A stretch of DNA of 64,000 nt, from positions 1 through 64,000 of the forward strand of contig NZ_PDHO01000007.1 in NCBI RefSeq assembly GCF_002887815.1. Reading direction: 5' to 3'. The stretch is from Mycobacterium sp. ENV421. GTDB lineage: Bacteria; Actinomycetota; Actinomycetes; Mycobacteriales; Mycobacteriaceae. The notes below the pieces were generated by a model. That model made no database searches and was not told where the DNA came from. It worked only from the letters and a program-made list of their open reading frames with translations. Positions 8,289 to 17,511 of the stretch are shown piece by piece. The translations under genes were made by a program, and so were the position numbers. Numbering within the stretch: position 1 is the first letter of the stretch; every line of letters begins with the position of its first letter.

Positions 8289-11200
8289 ACGCCGTCGATC
8301 ATCATGCCCTCGTGGGGCAAACGCTCACCACACTGGCCGGCGGCCTGTCGCCGTTTGTCAGTCAGGTGCTCAACCGGTTGCTCCCCCCGGGCACCGACTG
8401 GGCAGAACTGCTGCGAGCAAAGGACGGTGCGAACGGTCGTCGAGGCGGCGAATACCAGAGCCGCGACCTTGCCCTCATGCTGCGCGCGATGACCGAGCGA
8501 CTTGGTGAACTCGGCTATCCCTTCAACAAAGCCATGCCCAGGCAGGCCGAGATCTACGCCAAGGAGCTGCGCGAGGTCCGCAACAAGTGGGCACACACCG
8601 GAGAGTTCAGCGATGCCGACACCTACCGCGCCATCGACTCGGCCGAACTACTGCTGCGCGCTATCGGAGCCACCGACGTCGCGGAACGGGTCCACCAGCT
8701 CAAGGGCGCGGTAGCGCCCGCCGCACCGGCGGGCAAGCATTCGCTGGCCCCGGCCATCGTGCCCGTGTCCACGCCGTCGCCGCAGTCCGAGGATGCGCCG
8801 CGGATCGACATCGCCACCATCAGCGACCTCAGCTACGCGATGGCCCACTGCCGCATCCCGGTCGTCGACCACATCACCGTCGACAACACCGGCGGTGACC
8901 GGCAGGGCGCGGTCATCGAAATCGACGTGGTCAGCGCCGACGGTTCCCACGGCGGACCCGCCGAAATCCACCTCGACCTGTTGGCACACCAACCCACCGT
9001 GCTGCGGACTGTCGACCTCAAACTTGATCCCGGATCGATGCTGCGCGTCGACGAGCAGCGGCCCGGCGACATCCGCGTGGTGCTTCGCGATAGCACCGGC
9101 GCAGTGCTCGTGGACGCGGCCAAAGAGGTCAACATTCTGGCCGCCAACCAGTGGAAGGCCACCCCGCCGCAGCTCGCGTTGGAGATGCTGGCGGCTTACA
9201 TCCAGCCCAACGCTGCCGTCATCGCCAGCCTGATGCTCGACGTCTCGGACCGATTGAGGGCCTTGACCGACAACCCCTCGATCGACGGGTACCAGAGTGA
9301 GAGCCCCGAACGGGTCGACGCGATTGTGCGAGCAGTCTTCGACGCCATGAAGGCGCGCGACATCCGCTACGCCGAGCCGCCGGCCAGTTGGGGAGATATC
9401 GGTCAGAAGGTACGGACGCCCGCAGAGGTGCTCGACGGGCGCCTGGGAACCTGCCTGGACACCACCCTCGTGATGGCCGCCGTGCTCGAGCAGTGCGGCA
9501 TCAACTCGACGATCTGGCTGCTGCGGGGGCATGCGTTCCTGGGTTACTGGCGCATCGACGGAGCCCTTCCGAACGTGTCCACCACAGAGCCGGTCGAAGT
9601 CGTCAACCAAGTCGACTTGACCAATATCGGACTCGTCGAGACCACGATGCTGACGCAGTCCGCCGTCGACGCGACGTTCGAAGACGCCCGGCGCTCGCCG
9701 CACAACCGGCATCTTGGTGATGACCTGACAAACATCCTCGGCGTGACCGATGTGCAACAGGCCCGGCGCGCACGTATCTACCCGTTGCCCAGCCGTGGCG
9801 TCGATTCCGACGGCAACGTTGTTGTCTCGGAATACAAGCCGGGAGCCGGTCCGGTCATCGCGCCGTACACAGCCACCGAGTCGAAGCCTGCCGCACAAGC
9901 CGGCGGGGTGCCGCCCCGTATCCGGCAGTGGAAGAACGCGCTGCTGGACCTCAGCCTCCGCAACAAGCTGATCAACTACACCGACCGCGCCGGCTACCGG
10001 CTCGACGTCCCCGGGTCCGCGTTGAGCCGTTTCGAAGATGCCATCAACGCTGGCGCCCAGATCTCGCTGCTCGGCTCCGACGAAGTGCCTAACGTCGACA
10101 TCGCTCGAGGGATCCGCTTCGGCCGCGACCTGCCCGAGCCTGACCGCGAATTGCTGCTTGCCGACAAGCACGGCGCCTACATCGACATCACCGTGGCGTC
10201 TTACAAGAGCAAGCTGCGTTACCTCGCCAACAAGGCGAAGACCATTGTCGAAGAGACGGGCGCCAACAATCTTTACCTGGCTTTCGGGATGCTCAGCTGG
10301 GAGCTGGCCGACCGACAGCTGAAATCGCCGCTGGTTCTGGTTCCCGTGACACTCAGTACGACCAACCGTGGTGAACGGTATGTCCTGACCATGGACGAGG
10401 CGGGCATGTCGACGCCGAATTACTGCCTCGTCGAGAAGCTACGCACATCACTTGGTCTGGAGATCCCGGCGCTGGCCCAGCCGGACGAAGACGCCTCGGG
10501 CATCGACCTGACGGGCACGTTCAACGGGGTCCGCCAAGCCATCGCGGATGCCAAGCTCCCGTTCCGCGTTGAAGACACCGTGCACCTGTCGATCCTGCAG
10601 TTCGCGAAGTTCCCGCTGTGGAAGGATCTCGACGAATCGTGGAAAGAGCTGTCCCGCAACAGTTTGGTCCGCCATCTCATCGAGAGTCCGCAAAACCCGT
10701 TCGTCGACCCTGTCGCCGACCTCGTCGAACCTAATCTCGATGAACTCAGTACGACCGTGCCGGTACCGGCCGACGCGTCGCAGCTGCGCGCCGTCGCCGA
10801 CGCCGTCGGCGGCCGCACCTTCGTCCTGGAAGGGCCTCCGGGAACAGGCAAGTCCCAGACGATTACAAACCTGCTCGCACATGCGATGGCAACAGGCCGT
10901 CGAGTCTTGTTCGTCGCCGAGAAGCGCGCCGCACTAGACGTGGTGAAGAAGCGTTTGGAAAGTGTTGGACTGGGCGAGCTTTCGCTGGACATCCACGATA
11001 AGTCCGCCCGTCCGGCGGCAGTGCGGGCACAGATCAAGCATGCGCTCGAGTTGCGGCTCACCCATGATGCCGACTTGTTGAAGACCAAGCTGCAAGTCGC
11101 CGAATCGAGCCGGCACAGCCTGGCCCGCTACGCGGACCGGCTGCATGAGCAGAACGCGGTGGGGCAATCGCTGTACACCGCAAGGTCTTCGGAGTTGGCG

Positions 11201-14200
11201 GCAGATCAGGACGTGACACCGCTTGCGGTGCCGAGAAGCCTTGTGACCAATAGTGATCCCTCTGTCTTCGACAGCGTCGCGCAGGCACTGCGCACCCTGC
11301 CCGAAAAGGTTGATGACGCCCGTCCGCGGCCCGACCACCCCTGGGCGTTCGTCGATCGGGTACCGCCGACGGGCCTTGATCCGGCTGGGATTCATGCCGC
11401 GGCCGTGGCATGCGACAACGCGCTCGCCGAGTTGCAAGCCGGCGGGATTCCGTTGGATGTGCTCACCAAGTACGACAGTCCTGGTGACGTCGACGCGTGG
11501 TCGCGGCTGACGCCGGAACTACGTTATCCGCTGGCCGCTGTGGATGGGCTGCACACGCCGCAGGGGCATGAGCATCTCGCCGGTATCGAGCAGGTGCTGG
11601 CGCATTTGCACCGAGCGCGACCCGAATGGCTGTCCACCGTAACGCCGGCGGTCGTGGATCTCGACGTCCCGGCGATCCACGCGGCGGCGGTGGCCGCTGA
11701 TGAATCCGGGTTTTTCGGCCGCAAGAAGCGCCGGCGGGCCGTCCTCGCTCAGCTGACCGATGTGCTGGCCGTGGATCCGGCGGCGGTAGACCTCAAGACT
11801 CTGTCCAAGCTCACCGAACAACTTCAACAGAGTCACGCCATCGTTGCTGATCTCCGCCAACGGGTTTCGGCGCTGCCGATTCCGGTGTTCGACCGCCCCT
11901 GGAATCCGTTCGTCGACGCCGATGCCGCGCATCTCTCGGCGACGGTGGCGGCGGTGCGGCGTATCGGGCAGGTCTTATCGGCGCAGCCAACGCAGCCACG
12001 TGTTGTGGATCTCCGCGCGTTCTACACTTCGTATCCGGCGGGTGCGTTCGGTCCGGTGCTGCAGGCTTGGTCCACCGCGTGGACGCAGCTGGCGCACAAG
12101 ACCGGCGCCGACATCTTTCGCGACGGATTCATCGCGCAGTGGTGGGCCGGTCGAGCTGCCCGCAGGCTGGAGTCTGCGGCGACCATCGAGCGATGGGTTG
12201 CGTTGCTGCAGCACGTCGAGCCGCTTGTCTTGGCGGACATGCCTCACGCGCGTGCTCAGATTCTCGCCGGCAACGTGGTGGCCGAAGACGCCAGCCTGGC
12301 CTTCGACCGTGGGGTGGCTGCCGCATCGATCGGCGAGCGTCTGGATGCCAGTGGGCTCAGCGAGTTCGACGTGGCTGCACATGGTAAAGCGATCCAGCGC
12401 TTCACCACCAGCTCCTCGGCGATCCGCGACGAGCTGCGCCGTTCCATTCCCGCCGGGCTGCTCGCCGACCGCAAGTTCGATGCGTACACCGAGAGCGGGC
12501 AAGTCGGTCTCCTCAAGCGCCAGTTGGACCGCAAGCGCGGCGGAATGAGTGTGCGCGGTCTGATGGACAACTTCGGCGAGCTGATTACCCAGATCCTGCC
12601 GTGCACGTTGATGAGTCCGGACTCGGTGGCACGGTTCTTCCCGGCCCGCCCGGACATCTTCGACATCGTGGTGTTCGACGAGGCCTCCCAAATTCGGGTC
12701 GCCGACGCCATCGGCGCGATGGGACGCGCGAAAGCCGTTGTGGTCGTTGGGGACAGCAAGCAGATGCCACCGACCAGCTTCGCCGAAGCCAGCGCATCGC
12801 TGGACGACGAAGCCACGGACGGCAACCCCGAGGTCGTCGCCGACGAGGAGTCGATCCTCAGCGAATGCGTGCAATCGCTGGTTCCGCAGCAGTGGCTCTC
12901 ATGGCACTATCGCAGCCAGGACGAAGCACTGATCACGTTCAGCAACATCCACTACTACAACGGCCGGCTGGCCTCGTTCCCGGCGCCGCTGACATCGGCG
13001 TCCGGGCACGGCATCTCGCTGGTTCGAGTCGACGGGCAGTTCCAGCGGTCCGGCAAGGGTAAGACGCTGCGTACCAACCAGGTTGAGGCCGAGCGAATCT
13101 TGGCCGACATCAGGCGTCGCTTCGCTGAGTCCCCCGACAAGGCCCCATCGATCGGCGTCATCACCTTCAATGCCCAACAGCGCGACCTGATCGAGAACCT
13201 GCTCCGTGACACCGGTGATGAACGGCTATTGCAGGCTCTCGACCATCCGGATGGGCTGTTCGTGAAGAACCTGGAGAACGTTCAGGGCGACGAGCGCGAC
13301 ACCATCTTGTTCTCGGTGGCGTTCAGCAAGAACGACAAGGGATTTGTGCCGCTGAATTTCGGGCCGTTGTCTCGGCCGGGCGGCGAGCGTCGGCTCAACG
13401 TCGCGATCACCCGCGCGCGATGCGAGGTGGTCCTCTACGCGAGCTTCGACCCGGCAGATCTGCGAGCGGAGGAGACGACTCAGGTCGGTACCAAGCACCT
13501 GCGCACCTACCTCGAGATGGCTCAGCGGGGCGTCGAGACGATCACGCAGGGCGGCCGACGCAATGCCGTGATCGACCGGCACCGCGATGACATTGCGGAC
13601 GCCCTACGCCGTGAGGACCTGGTGGTCCGATCGGATGTCGGACTGTCCGATTTCCGCGTCGATTTGGTGGTGTCCGATCCGGACGAACCCGAACAGCCCT
13701 TGGTGGCGATCCTGCTCGACGGCACCGAGTGGTACGGCCGGCGCACGGTGGCCGACCGTGACGGTCTACCGATTGATGTGTTGTCGAACCTATTGCATTG
13801 GCCCGGTGTAGAGCGAATCTGGTTGCCGGAGTGGCTGAGTCAGCGCGAGACCACGATCGCTCGTATCCGCGACGCGGTGGTGGCGGCCAAGCATCGACGC
13901 CTGGAGCCACCGGCACCTTCCGTGGAGCCCGGGACGATCTCGGCAACGCCCGAGTCGGCGGAGTTCGTGGCGTTCAAGTCGGCACCTTCAGTCACGCCGG
14001 GGGCCAAGGCGGTCACCGTGCGGCGTCATGCTGCCCTCGCCGACTGCAGCCCGTGGATGCCCGTCGTTATCGGCGGCGTCAGTGTGCTCGACGAAATTCA
14101 CACCAGCTACAACCGGTCGCACGTCGTCAAGATCGTCGAGTCGATCATCGAGACCGAAGGGCCGGTGCACAAAGATCGGTTGGCGAGGCTGGTGGGTGGC

Positions 14201-14593
14201 GCATTCGGACTGTCGAGGGTCAGCGAAGACCGGAAGCGCGCGATCCAGCGCGTGGTGCCGCAGGAGTTCAACCGTGTCGACGATCTCGACTTCTATTGGC
14301 CGACAGGCACTGAACCGCAAGCGTGGCGCGCTGTGCGCGTCCCCGAAACGGGTGAGAGCCGTCCCATCGACGAGGTGAGCCTGGTCGAACTCGGGAACGC
14401 GATGGTCGTAGTGGCCGAGCAATCCGGCGGCGCGATGAAGGACGACCTCAAGCGTCAAGCGATGGCGTTGTTCGGTGTCAAGCGGATGGGCGCGGGCGTT
14501 GCAGCGCGTCTCGACGCGGCACTGGAACGCGCTGTGGCCGTGGAGAAGTTGAGGGTGTTGCCGTCGGGGGTTGTGGTAGCAGGGTCGGCATAA
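8285..14593 (+). CDS. Giant DUF4011 / SF1 helicase / Vsr-like nuclease / DUF3320 protein with HEPN N-terminus
   Basis: A 2102-aa multidomain protein. Residues ~1-130 are a Swt1-like HEPN domain (EVRNKWAHTGEF carries the RNxxxH-type motif). Around 385-420, GTCLDTTLVMAAVLEQCGI followed by GHAF and YW looks transglutaminase/protease-like. DUF4011 opens near 548 (WKNALLDLSLRNKLINY). The SF1 helicase core has Walker A EGPPGTGKSQT (~848), DEASQI (~1464), GDSKQMPP (~1490) and motif VI LNVAITRAR (~1704). A Vsr/MTES_1575-type nuclease fold follows (SDFRVDLVV, LLDGTEWYG, ~1788-1815). DUF3320 is near 1935. This core order is known from defence proteins, including ones described around ARMADA/DISARM-type systems. 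Its GTG follows AAAGGGGAAG. Cytoplasmic recognition and cutting of foreign nucleic acid is inferred. Confidence 0.9.
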   Translation: MNAVDHHALVGQTLTTLAGGLSPFVSQVLNRLLPPGTDWAELLRAKDGANGRRGGEYQSRDLALMLRAMTERLGELGYPFNKAMPRQAEIYAKELREVRNKWAHTGEFSDADTYRAIDSAELLLRAIGATDVAERVHQLKGAVAPAAPAGKHSLAPAIVPVSTPSPQSEDAPRIDIATISDLSYAMAHCRIPVVDHITVDNTGGDRQGAVIEIDVVSADGSHGGPAEIHLDLLAHQPTVLRTVDLKLDPGSMLRVDEQRPGDIRVVLRDSTGAVLVDAAKEVNILAANQWKATPPQLALEMLAAYIQPNAAVIASLMLDVSDRLRALTDNPSIDGYQSESPERVDAIVRAVFDAMKARDIRYAEPPASWGDIGQKVRTPAEVLDGRLGTCLDTTLVMAAVLEQCGINSTIWLLRGHAFLGYWRIDGALPNVSTTEPVEVVNQVDLTNIGLVETTMLTQSAVDATFEDARRSPHNRHLGDDLTNILGVTDVQQARRARIYPLPSRGVDSDGNVVVSEYKPGAGPVIAPYTATESKPAAQAGGVPPRIRQWKNALLDLSLRNKLINYTDRAGYRLDVPGSALSRFEDAINAGAQISLLGSDEVPNVDIARGIRFGRDLPEPDRELLLADKHGAYIDITVASYKSKLRYLANKAKTIVEETGANNLYLAFGMLSWELADRQLKSPLVLVPVTLSTTNRGERYVLTMDEAGMSTPNYCLVEKLRTSLGLEIPALAQPDEDASGIDLTGTFNGVRQAIADAKLPFRVEDTVHLSILQFAKFPLWKDLDESWKELSRNSLVRHLIESPQNPFVDPVADLVEPNLDELSTTVPVPADASQLRAVADAVGGRTFVLEGPPGTGKSQTITNLLAHAMATGRRVLFVAEKRAALDVVKKRLESVGLGELSLDIHDKSARPAAVRAQIKHALELRLTHDADLLKTKLQVAESSRHSLARYADRLHEQNAVGQSLYTARSSELAADQDVTPLAVPRSLVTNSDPSVFDSVAQALRTLPEKVDDARPRPDHPWAFVDRVPPTGLDPAGIHAAAVACDNALAELQAGGIPLDVLTKYDSPGDVDAWSRLTPELRYPLAAVDGLHTPQGHEHLAGIEQVLAHLHRARPEWLSTVTPAVVDLDVPAIHAAAVAADESGFFGRKKRRRAVLAQLTDVLAVDPAAVDLKTLSKLTEQLQQSHAIVADLRQRVSALPIPVFDRPWNPFVDADAAHLSATVAAVRRIGQVLSAQPTQPRVVDLRAFYTSYPAGAFGPVLQAWSTAWTQLAHKTGADIFRDGFIAQWWAGRAARRLESAATIERWVALLQHVEPLVLADMPHARAQILAGNVVAEDASLAFDRGVAAASIGERLDASGLSEFDVAAHGKAIQRFTTSSSAIRDELRRSIPAGLLADRKFDAYTESGQVGLLKRQLDRKRGGMSVRGLMDNFGELITQILPCTLMSPDSVARFFPARPDIFDIVVFDEASQIRVADAIGAMGRAKAVVVVGDSKQMPPTSFAEASASLDDEATDGNPEVVADEESILSECVQSLVPQQWLSWHYRSQDEALITFSNIHYYNGRLASFPAPLTSASGHGISLVRVDGQFQRSGKGKTLRTNQVEAERILADIRRRFAESPDKAPSIGVITFNAQQRDLIENLLRDTGDERLLQALDHPDGLFVKNLENVQGDERDTILFSVAFSKNDKGFVPLNFGPLSRPGGERRLNVAITRARCEVVLYASFDPADLRAEETTQVGTKHLRTYLEMAQRGVETITQGGRRNAVIDRHRDDIADALRREDLVVRSDVGLSDFRVDLVVSDPDEPEQPLVAILLDGTEWYGRRTVADRDGLPIDVLSNLLHWPGVERIWLPEWLSQRETTIARIRDAVVAAKHRRLEPPAPSVEPGTISATPESAEFVAFKSAPSVTPGAKAVTVRRHAALADCSPWMPVVIGGVSVLDEIHTSYNRSHVVKIVESIIETEGPVHKDRLARLVGGAFGLSRVSEDRKRAIQRVVPQEFNRVDDLDFYWPTGTEPQAWRAVRVPETGESRPIDEVSLVELGNAMVVVAEQSGGAMKDDLKRQAMALFGVKRMGAGVAARLDAALERAVAVEKLRVLPSGVVVAGSA

Positions 14594-14612
14594 CAATGCT
14601 CCACAGCACGAG

Positions 14613-14966
14613 GTGCTGCCCATCGAGCGATTGTGGGTTGCCCGGGGGTCCGGCTCGGCGGCTGAGACTCGCCTTGCCTCGGTGGACCGGCCCGGCGATC
14701 TCGCGTGGGATCACCCGCAGATTGTCCGGCTGGCCAAAACCGACATCCGGCAGCGTTACGAGGCCGAGCCCGACCCGGAACGATTGCTGGGCAACCGATT
14801 CACCATGCGGGACCTCCGGCAGGTGCATGAGGCCGTTGCCGGCCGAAAACTTCAGCGCGACAAGTTCCGTCGCACCATGGAGCCGCGCCTCGTGGGAACC
14901 AGCGCGATGGAAGAGAACACCGGCACACGCGGGCGCCCGGCGGAGCTGTTTCGCAGGAAGCGGTGA
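14613..14966 (+). pseudogene. 5'-truncated NrtR-type NUDIX regulator (winged-helix part only)
   Basis: The 117 codons match only the C-terminal half of NUDIX/NrtR-type regulators: a linker (LWVARGSGSAAETRLASVDRPG), then the winged helix (FTMRDLRQVHEAV, RDKFRRTMEPRLVGT, GRPAELFRRKR). The NUDIX catalytic part (GX5EX7REUXEEXGU) is missing. The frame stays open upstream into the end of the helicase gene but carries no NUDIX sequence there. No ribosome site precedes the nominal GTG. The reading is that insertion of the helicase side of the island cut this gene. A stand-alone DNA-binding fragment is possible but less likely. Confidence 0.65.
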
Positions 14967-14999
14967 CGTGACGTGGTCAGTAGCCCCCAGATGTGCGGA

Positions 15000-16112
15000 T
15001 CACGTGTCGTTGGTCCAAATCTCGGCGAGGATTGTGGCGCCGGGCAGCAGCGACAGGCCCGATCGGCCGGTAGCCCATTCGGAGAGGTTTGGGGTAACGA
15101 TCAGGTCGAGCCCCCTCATGATCCGGGACTGCTGCGCGATCGCCATGCGTACATCCCCCTCGTCGAGGGGTCGCCCGTCGAGCTGCCAGCCGTGGCTGAG
15201 CAGCGGATGCACCCGCGCCGCGAGCTCATCCATCCGAAGCGGACCGTGCGTGGCGAGCACCCCGATCGTGGTCTCGGTGATCTCGGTGCTGAAGCTGTCA
15301 GGTTCGAACGCTGACCGGAGACGGCGCACCACGGCGAGATCATCACCGGCGGCTTTGGTGGGGCTGAGCACCCCATGCTGCAGCCGGAGGAGGCCGACCT
15401 CGCGGAGAAGTTCATGCAGCGCCGCCAGCGCGGGCAGGTTGTCCTCGGTGGAGACGGGCCGATCGAGTGGATACCACTGCGGGCGGTGTGCCTGCATGGC
15501 GCGCACCACCGTTCGCGGTAGTCGCCCACCGGGCGTGAGTTTCACCCCGTCGGCGAGGAGGTCGAACAGCAGTCGTACGCTCTCGGGAACCTCACCAACG
15601 ATTCGCCGCACCCGCTGGTCGGTTACGACAAGGTCGAACGGCCGCAACCGATTACCGATCCAGGCGCGCAGGCGCTCGTGGTCGGGGTGTGCCGGGTCGG
15701 CGACGGCGTTGAGCAATTGGGCATACCCGCCGGGTCCGCCGCAGTCTTCGGGCGGGCAGGTGCCATCACCGTCGACGCAGCCCGGCGTCGGACCGCCGCG
15801 CCCGAGCACCTCGACGTCGTGGCTCCAGCCGTCGCCAAAGTCATAGAGGTATTCGAATCGGGTCCCGAGATCGGCCAGCCGCGAACCGGTTTCGTCGCGC
15901 TGATCATCCGGCCACATGGCCTCGCCGGGGATGACCATCCCATAGGTTGCTTGCGGTGTGACGAATTGGTGCAGGTGCGAGTTGGTCCAGCCGACCGCGG
16001 CCTGCAGCAGCTCGTGTAGCTCCGGCAGGGTCGACGTCGCCGGGACGTCGATCACTCGGGCGACCGCCGGTTCGACGTCGCGCAACACCACCTGCAGACG
16101 TGTTGTGTTCAC
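15000..16112 (-). CDS. Plasmid pRiA4b ORF-3 family protein
   Basis: A 370-aa protein. Its N-terminal ~180 residues are a clear pRiA4b ORF-3-like domain: VPATSTLPELHELLQAAVGW, then HLHQF, then FEYLYDFGDGWSHDVEV, then a cysteine-containing CPPEDCGGPGGY segment. The family occurs on plasmids and in IS1096-type passenger proteins, and its function is unsettled. The remaining ~190 residues are helical (LPALAALHELLREVG and following). It starts at GTG 16112, inside the GTGA overlap that ends the toxin stub upstream. It is cytoplasmic by sequence. Nothing else nearby reveals a substrate. Confidence 0.8.
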   Translation of the reverse strand: MNTTRLQVVLRDVEPAVARVIDVPATSTLPELHELLQAAVGWTNSHLHQFVTPQATYGMVIPGEAMWPDDQRDETGSRLADLGTRFEYLYDFGDGWSHDVEVLGRGGPTPGCVDGDGTCPPEDCGGPGGYAQLLNAVADPAHPDHERLRAWIGNRLRPFDLVVTDQRVRRIVGEVPESVRLLFDLLADGVKLTPGGRLPRTVVRAMQAHRPQWYPLDRPVSTEDNLPALAALHELLREVGLLRLQHGVLSPTKAAGDDLAVVRRLRSAFEPDSFSTEITETTIGVLATHGPLRMDELAARVHPLLSHGWQLDGRPLDEGDVRMAIAQQSRIMRGLDLIVTPNLSEWATGRSGLSLLPGATILAEIWTNDT

Positions 16113-16162
16113 CGGTGCGCCTGCGTGCTGACGGACACCTTCGCGGCGAGCCCGGCCACCAT
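16109..16162 (-). pseudogene. 17-codon stub of a VapC-like toxin
   Basis: Directly after the antitoxin TAG comes an ATG opening only 17 codons (MVAGLAAKVSVSTQAHR), ending in a GTGA overlap with the next gene. VapC partners of Phd-type antitoxins in mycobacteria usually begin at this position with MVAGLLDTS-like residues. The stub keeps the MVAG start and then diverges, so the PIN toxin appears to have been deleted. The identification rests on four residues and position. Confidence 0.35.
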
Positions 16163-16411
16163 CTACACCCCCTGGTCGATCGCGGCGTCAAGGTCCCGAC
16201 GAAACTGCTCACGGTCGATCCGCACACCGGCTCCGGCGATGCGCACCAAGTCGTCACGGCTGATGAATGTCTTGCGGACAGACTGAATGGGGCGAAGTTC
16301 GGCGACCGGCTCCCCGTCGCGGGTGACGATGAGCGTCTCACCCGCAGCCACCGCATCCATGATCCTGTCGCTCTCATTGTGCAGTTCACGCTGCGGGATT
16401 GTTCTGGCCAT
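16163..16411 (-). CDS. Phd/YefM-type antitoxin, apparently orphaned
   Basis: An 82-aa antitoxin of the prevent-host-death type: MARTIPQRELHNESDRIMDAV (DNA-binding dimer half), GETLIVTRDGEPVAELRPI (the typical strand-turn-strand), then a helical toxin-neutralising tail. The ATG at 16411 is chosen because family homology starts exactly there, although the frame is open further upstream. Such genes usually precede vapC, but only a 17-codon stub follows. It may act as an orphan that neutralises another toxin or binds its own promoter. It is divergent from the Doc module. Confidence 0.8.
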   Translation of the reverse strand: MARTIPQRELHNESDRIMDAVAAGETLIVTRDGEPVAELRPIQSVRKTFISRDDLVRIAGAGVRIDREQFRRDLDAAIDQGV

Positions 16412-16469
16412 ACGGGCAATGTAGCCACACGTGGTACGCGTCGCTACGAGCTCCGCTGAGGCTGCGAAC

Positions 16470-16499
16470 GGTACCAGAAAGAGTACCGAATCTGGTACC
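16470..16499. promoter_or_regulatory. Operator-like inverted repeat before the Doc module
   Basis: A perfect 9-bp inverted repeat, GGTACCAGA (16470-16478) and TCTGGTACC (16491-16499), with a 12-bp spacer that contains another GTACC. It lies 8 bp before the antitoxin ATG. The position and symmetry fit autorepression by the antitoxin-toxin complex. Confidence 0.6.
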
Positions 16500-16507
16500 T
16501 TGACTGC

Positions 16508-16705
16508 ATGCCCGCCTTGAACGTCAACTTCAGTGACGCAGAGATGGAACAGTTGCGCATCGCGGCAGCTGCGGGGGAGCAGTCGCTGCGCGCATTCGTG
16601 CACCGCGCCGCCCTCGATGCCGCGAGTGACCACAAGCGTCGCGTGCGGGAAGGTGCGCGGATCGTCGCCGAGCGCAGCGCAGAGCTCAACCGCCGGCTGG
16701 CGTGA
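16508..16705 (+). CDS. Ribbon-helix-helix-like antitoxin of Doc module
   Basis: A 65-aa protein ([17 protein letters not shown] at the start) with the short strand and two helices of ribbon-helix-helix antitoxins, then a charged helical tail ([18 protein letters not shown]) likely to block the toxin. Its stop overlaps the Doc start by 4 bp (GTGA), typical of type II modules. An inverted repeat lies immediately upstream. It should neutralise Doc and repress the operon. Confidence 0.8.
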   Translation: MPALNVNFSDAEMEQLRIAAAAGEQSLRAFVHRAALDAASDHKRRVREGARIVAERSAELNRRLA

Positions 16706-17085
16706 CCGAATATCTGGACCGCGACGATGTCCTCGTCGCCGGTGCTGCGGCTGTGGGGGTCGAACTGAGGGTGGCCGACTATGGCCTACTCGACGCAGCG
16801 GTGGCGCGGCCGCAGGCCACCGCCTTCGGCGTTGACGCCTATCCTGACCTTTTCACCAAGGCGGCGGCGCTGTTGCACTCCTTGGCGCGCAACCATGCTT
16901 TGGTAGACGGCAACAAGCGCACCGCGTGGGCGGCCGCGTGGACTTTTCTGTACATCAACGGAGTCGAGTTGAACACCGGTTTCGATGTCGACGACGCCGA
17001 GGGCTTCATGAATGCTGTTGCCGTCCAAGGCGATCTGCAACTGGTGGACATGGGGGAGGCGCTGCACGCATTCGCAGACGGATGA
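16702..17085 (+). CDS. doc: Fic/Doc-family toxin
   Basis: A 127-aa Doc-type toxin. The catalytic motif reads [15 protein letters not shown] (residues ~65-79), matching the Doc HxFxDxNKR pattern except that the usual Phe is Leu. Doc kinases inactivate elongation factor Tu by phosphorylation. A helical N-terminus ([29 protein letters not shown]) is as expected for the family, and length is normal. It is coupled to the upstream antitoxin by a 4-bp overlap. It appears intact. Confidence 0.88.
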   Translation: MTEYLDRDDVLVAGAAAVGVELRVADYGLLDAAVARPQATAFGVDAYPDLFTKAAALLHSLARNHALVDGNKRTAWAAAWTFLYINGVELNTGFDVDDAEGFMNAVAVQGDLQLVDMGEALHAFADG

Positions 17086-17196
17086 CTGCTGATTCGTAGT
17101 ATGTAGATGCGGCCGGTTTCGCGCGCCACATAAGCTGACTTATTGACACCCGTCAAGTCCGTGTGTGAGCGAGGATGAATGACCAGTTCAATTGTC

Positions 17197-17447
17197 GATG
17201 ACGCCGCCAAGGTGCTGGCGGAGCCAGCCACATTCGACGTCGCACGCGACCCGAACAAACACCTGTCGTTCGGTTATGCGTCCAGTTCTGCCTCGGTGCC
17301 GCCCTGGACCGCATGGAAATCAACAGCTTCTTCACCGAGCTGCTACCACGACTGGAGTCCATCGAACTGGCCGGTGAGCCCGAGTTCATCTCAACGATCT
17401 TCGTCGGCGGCCTCAAGCACCTGCCGATCCGGTGCTCGCTGCGCTGA
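17197..17447 (+). pseudogene. Cytochrome P450 C-terminal remnant with frameshift
   Basis: The sequence encodes the tail of a P450: EPATFDVARDPNKHLSFGY, then in the shifted frame VQFCLGAALDRMEI (the haem-cysteine loop), FFTELLPRLESIELAG, and a HLPIRCSLR end at the TGA 17445-17447. A one-base deletion at about 17276-17278 (GGTTATGCGTC where GGTTATGGCGTC is expected) breaks the frame just before the haem cysteine. The N-terminal ~330 codons are absent. It is non-functional, left between the Doc module and the cupin gene. Confidence 0.8.
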
Positions 17448-17511
17448 CGCAATCTGCGTCGCTTACGGTGTGGCCGACTACGCTGACACCACCACAAGTG
17501 GAAGGCGGCCC

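Noticed and set aside
8648..10171. 507-aa minus-strand ORF opposite the helicase
   Set aside because: Composition is a shadow of the GC-rich third positions of the helicase gene; no motif and no ribosome site.
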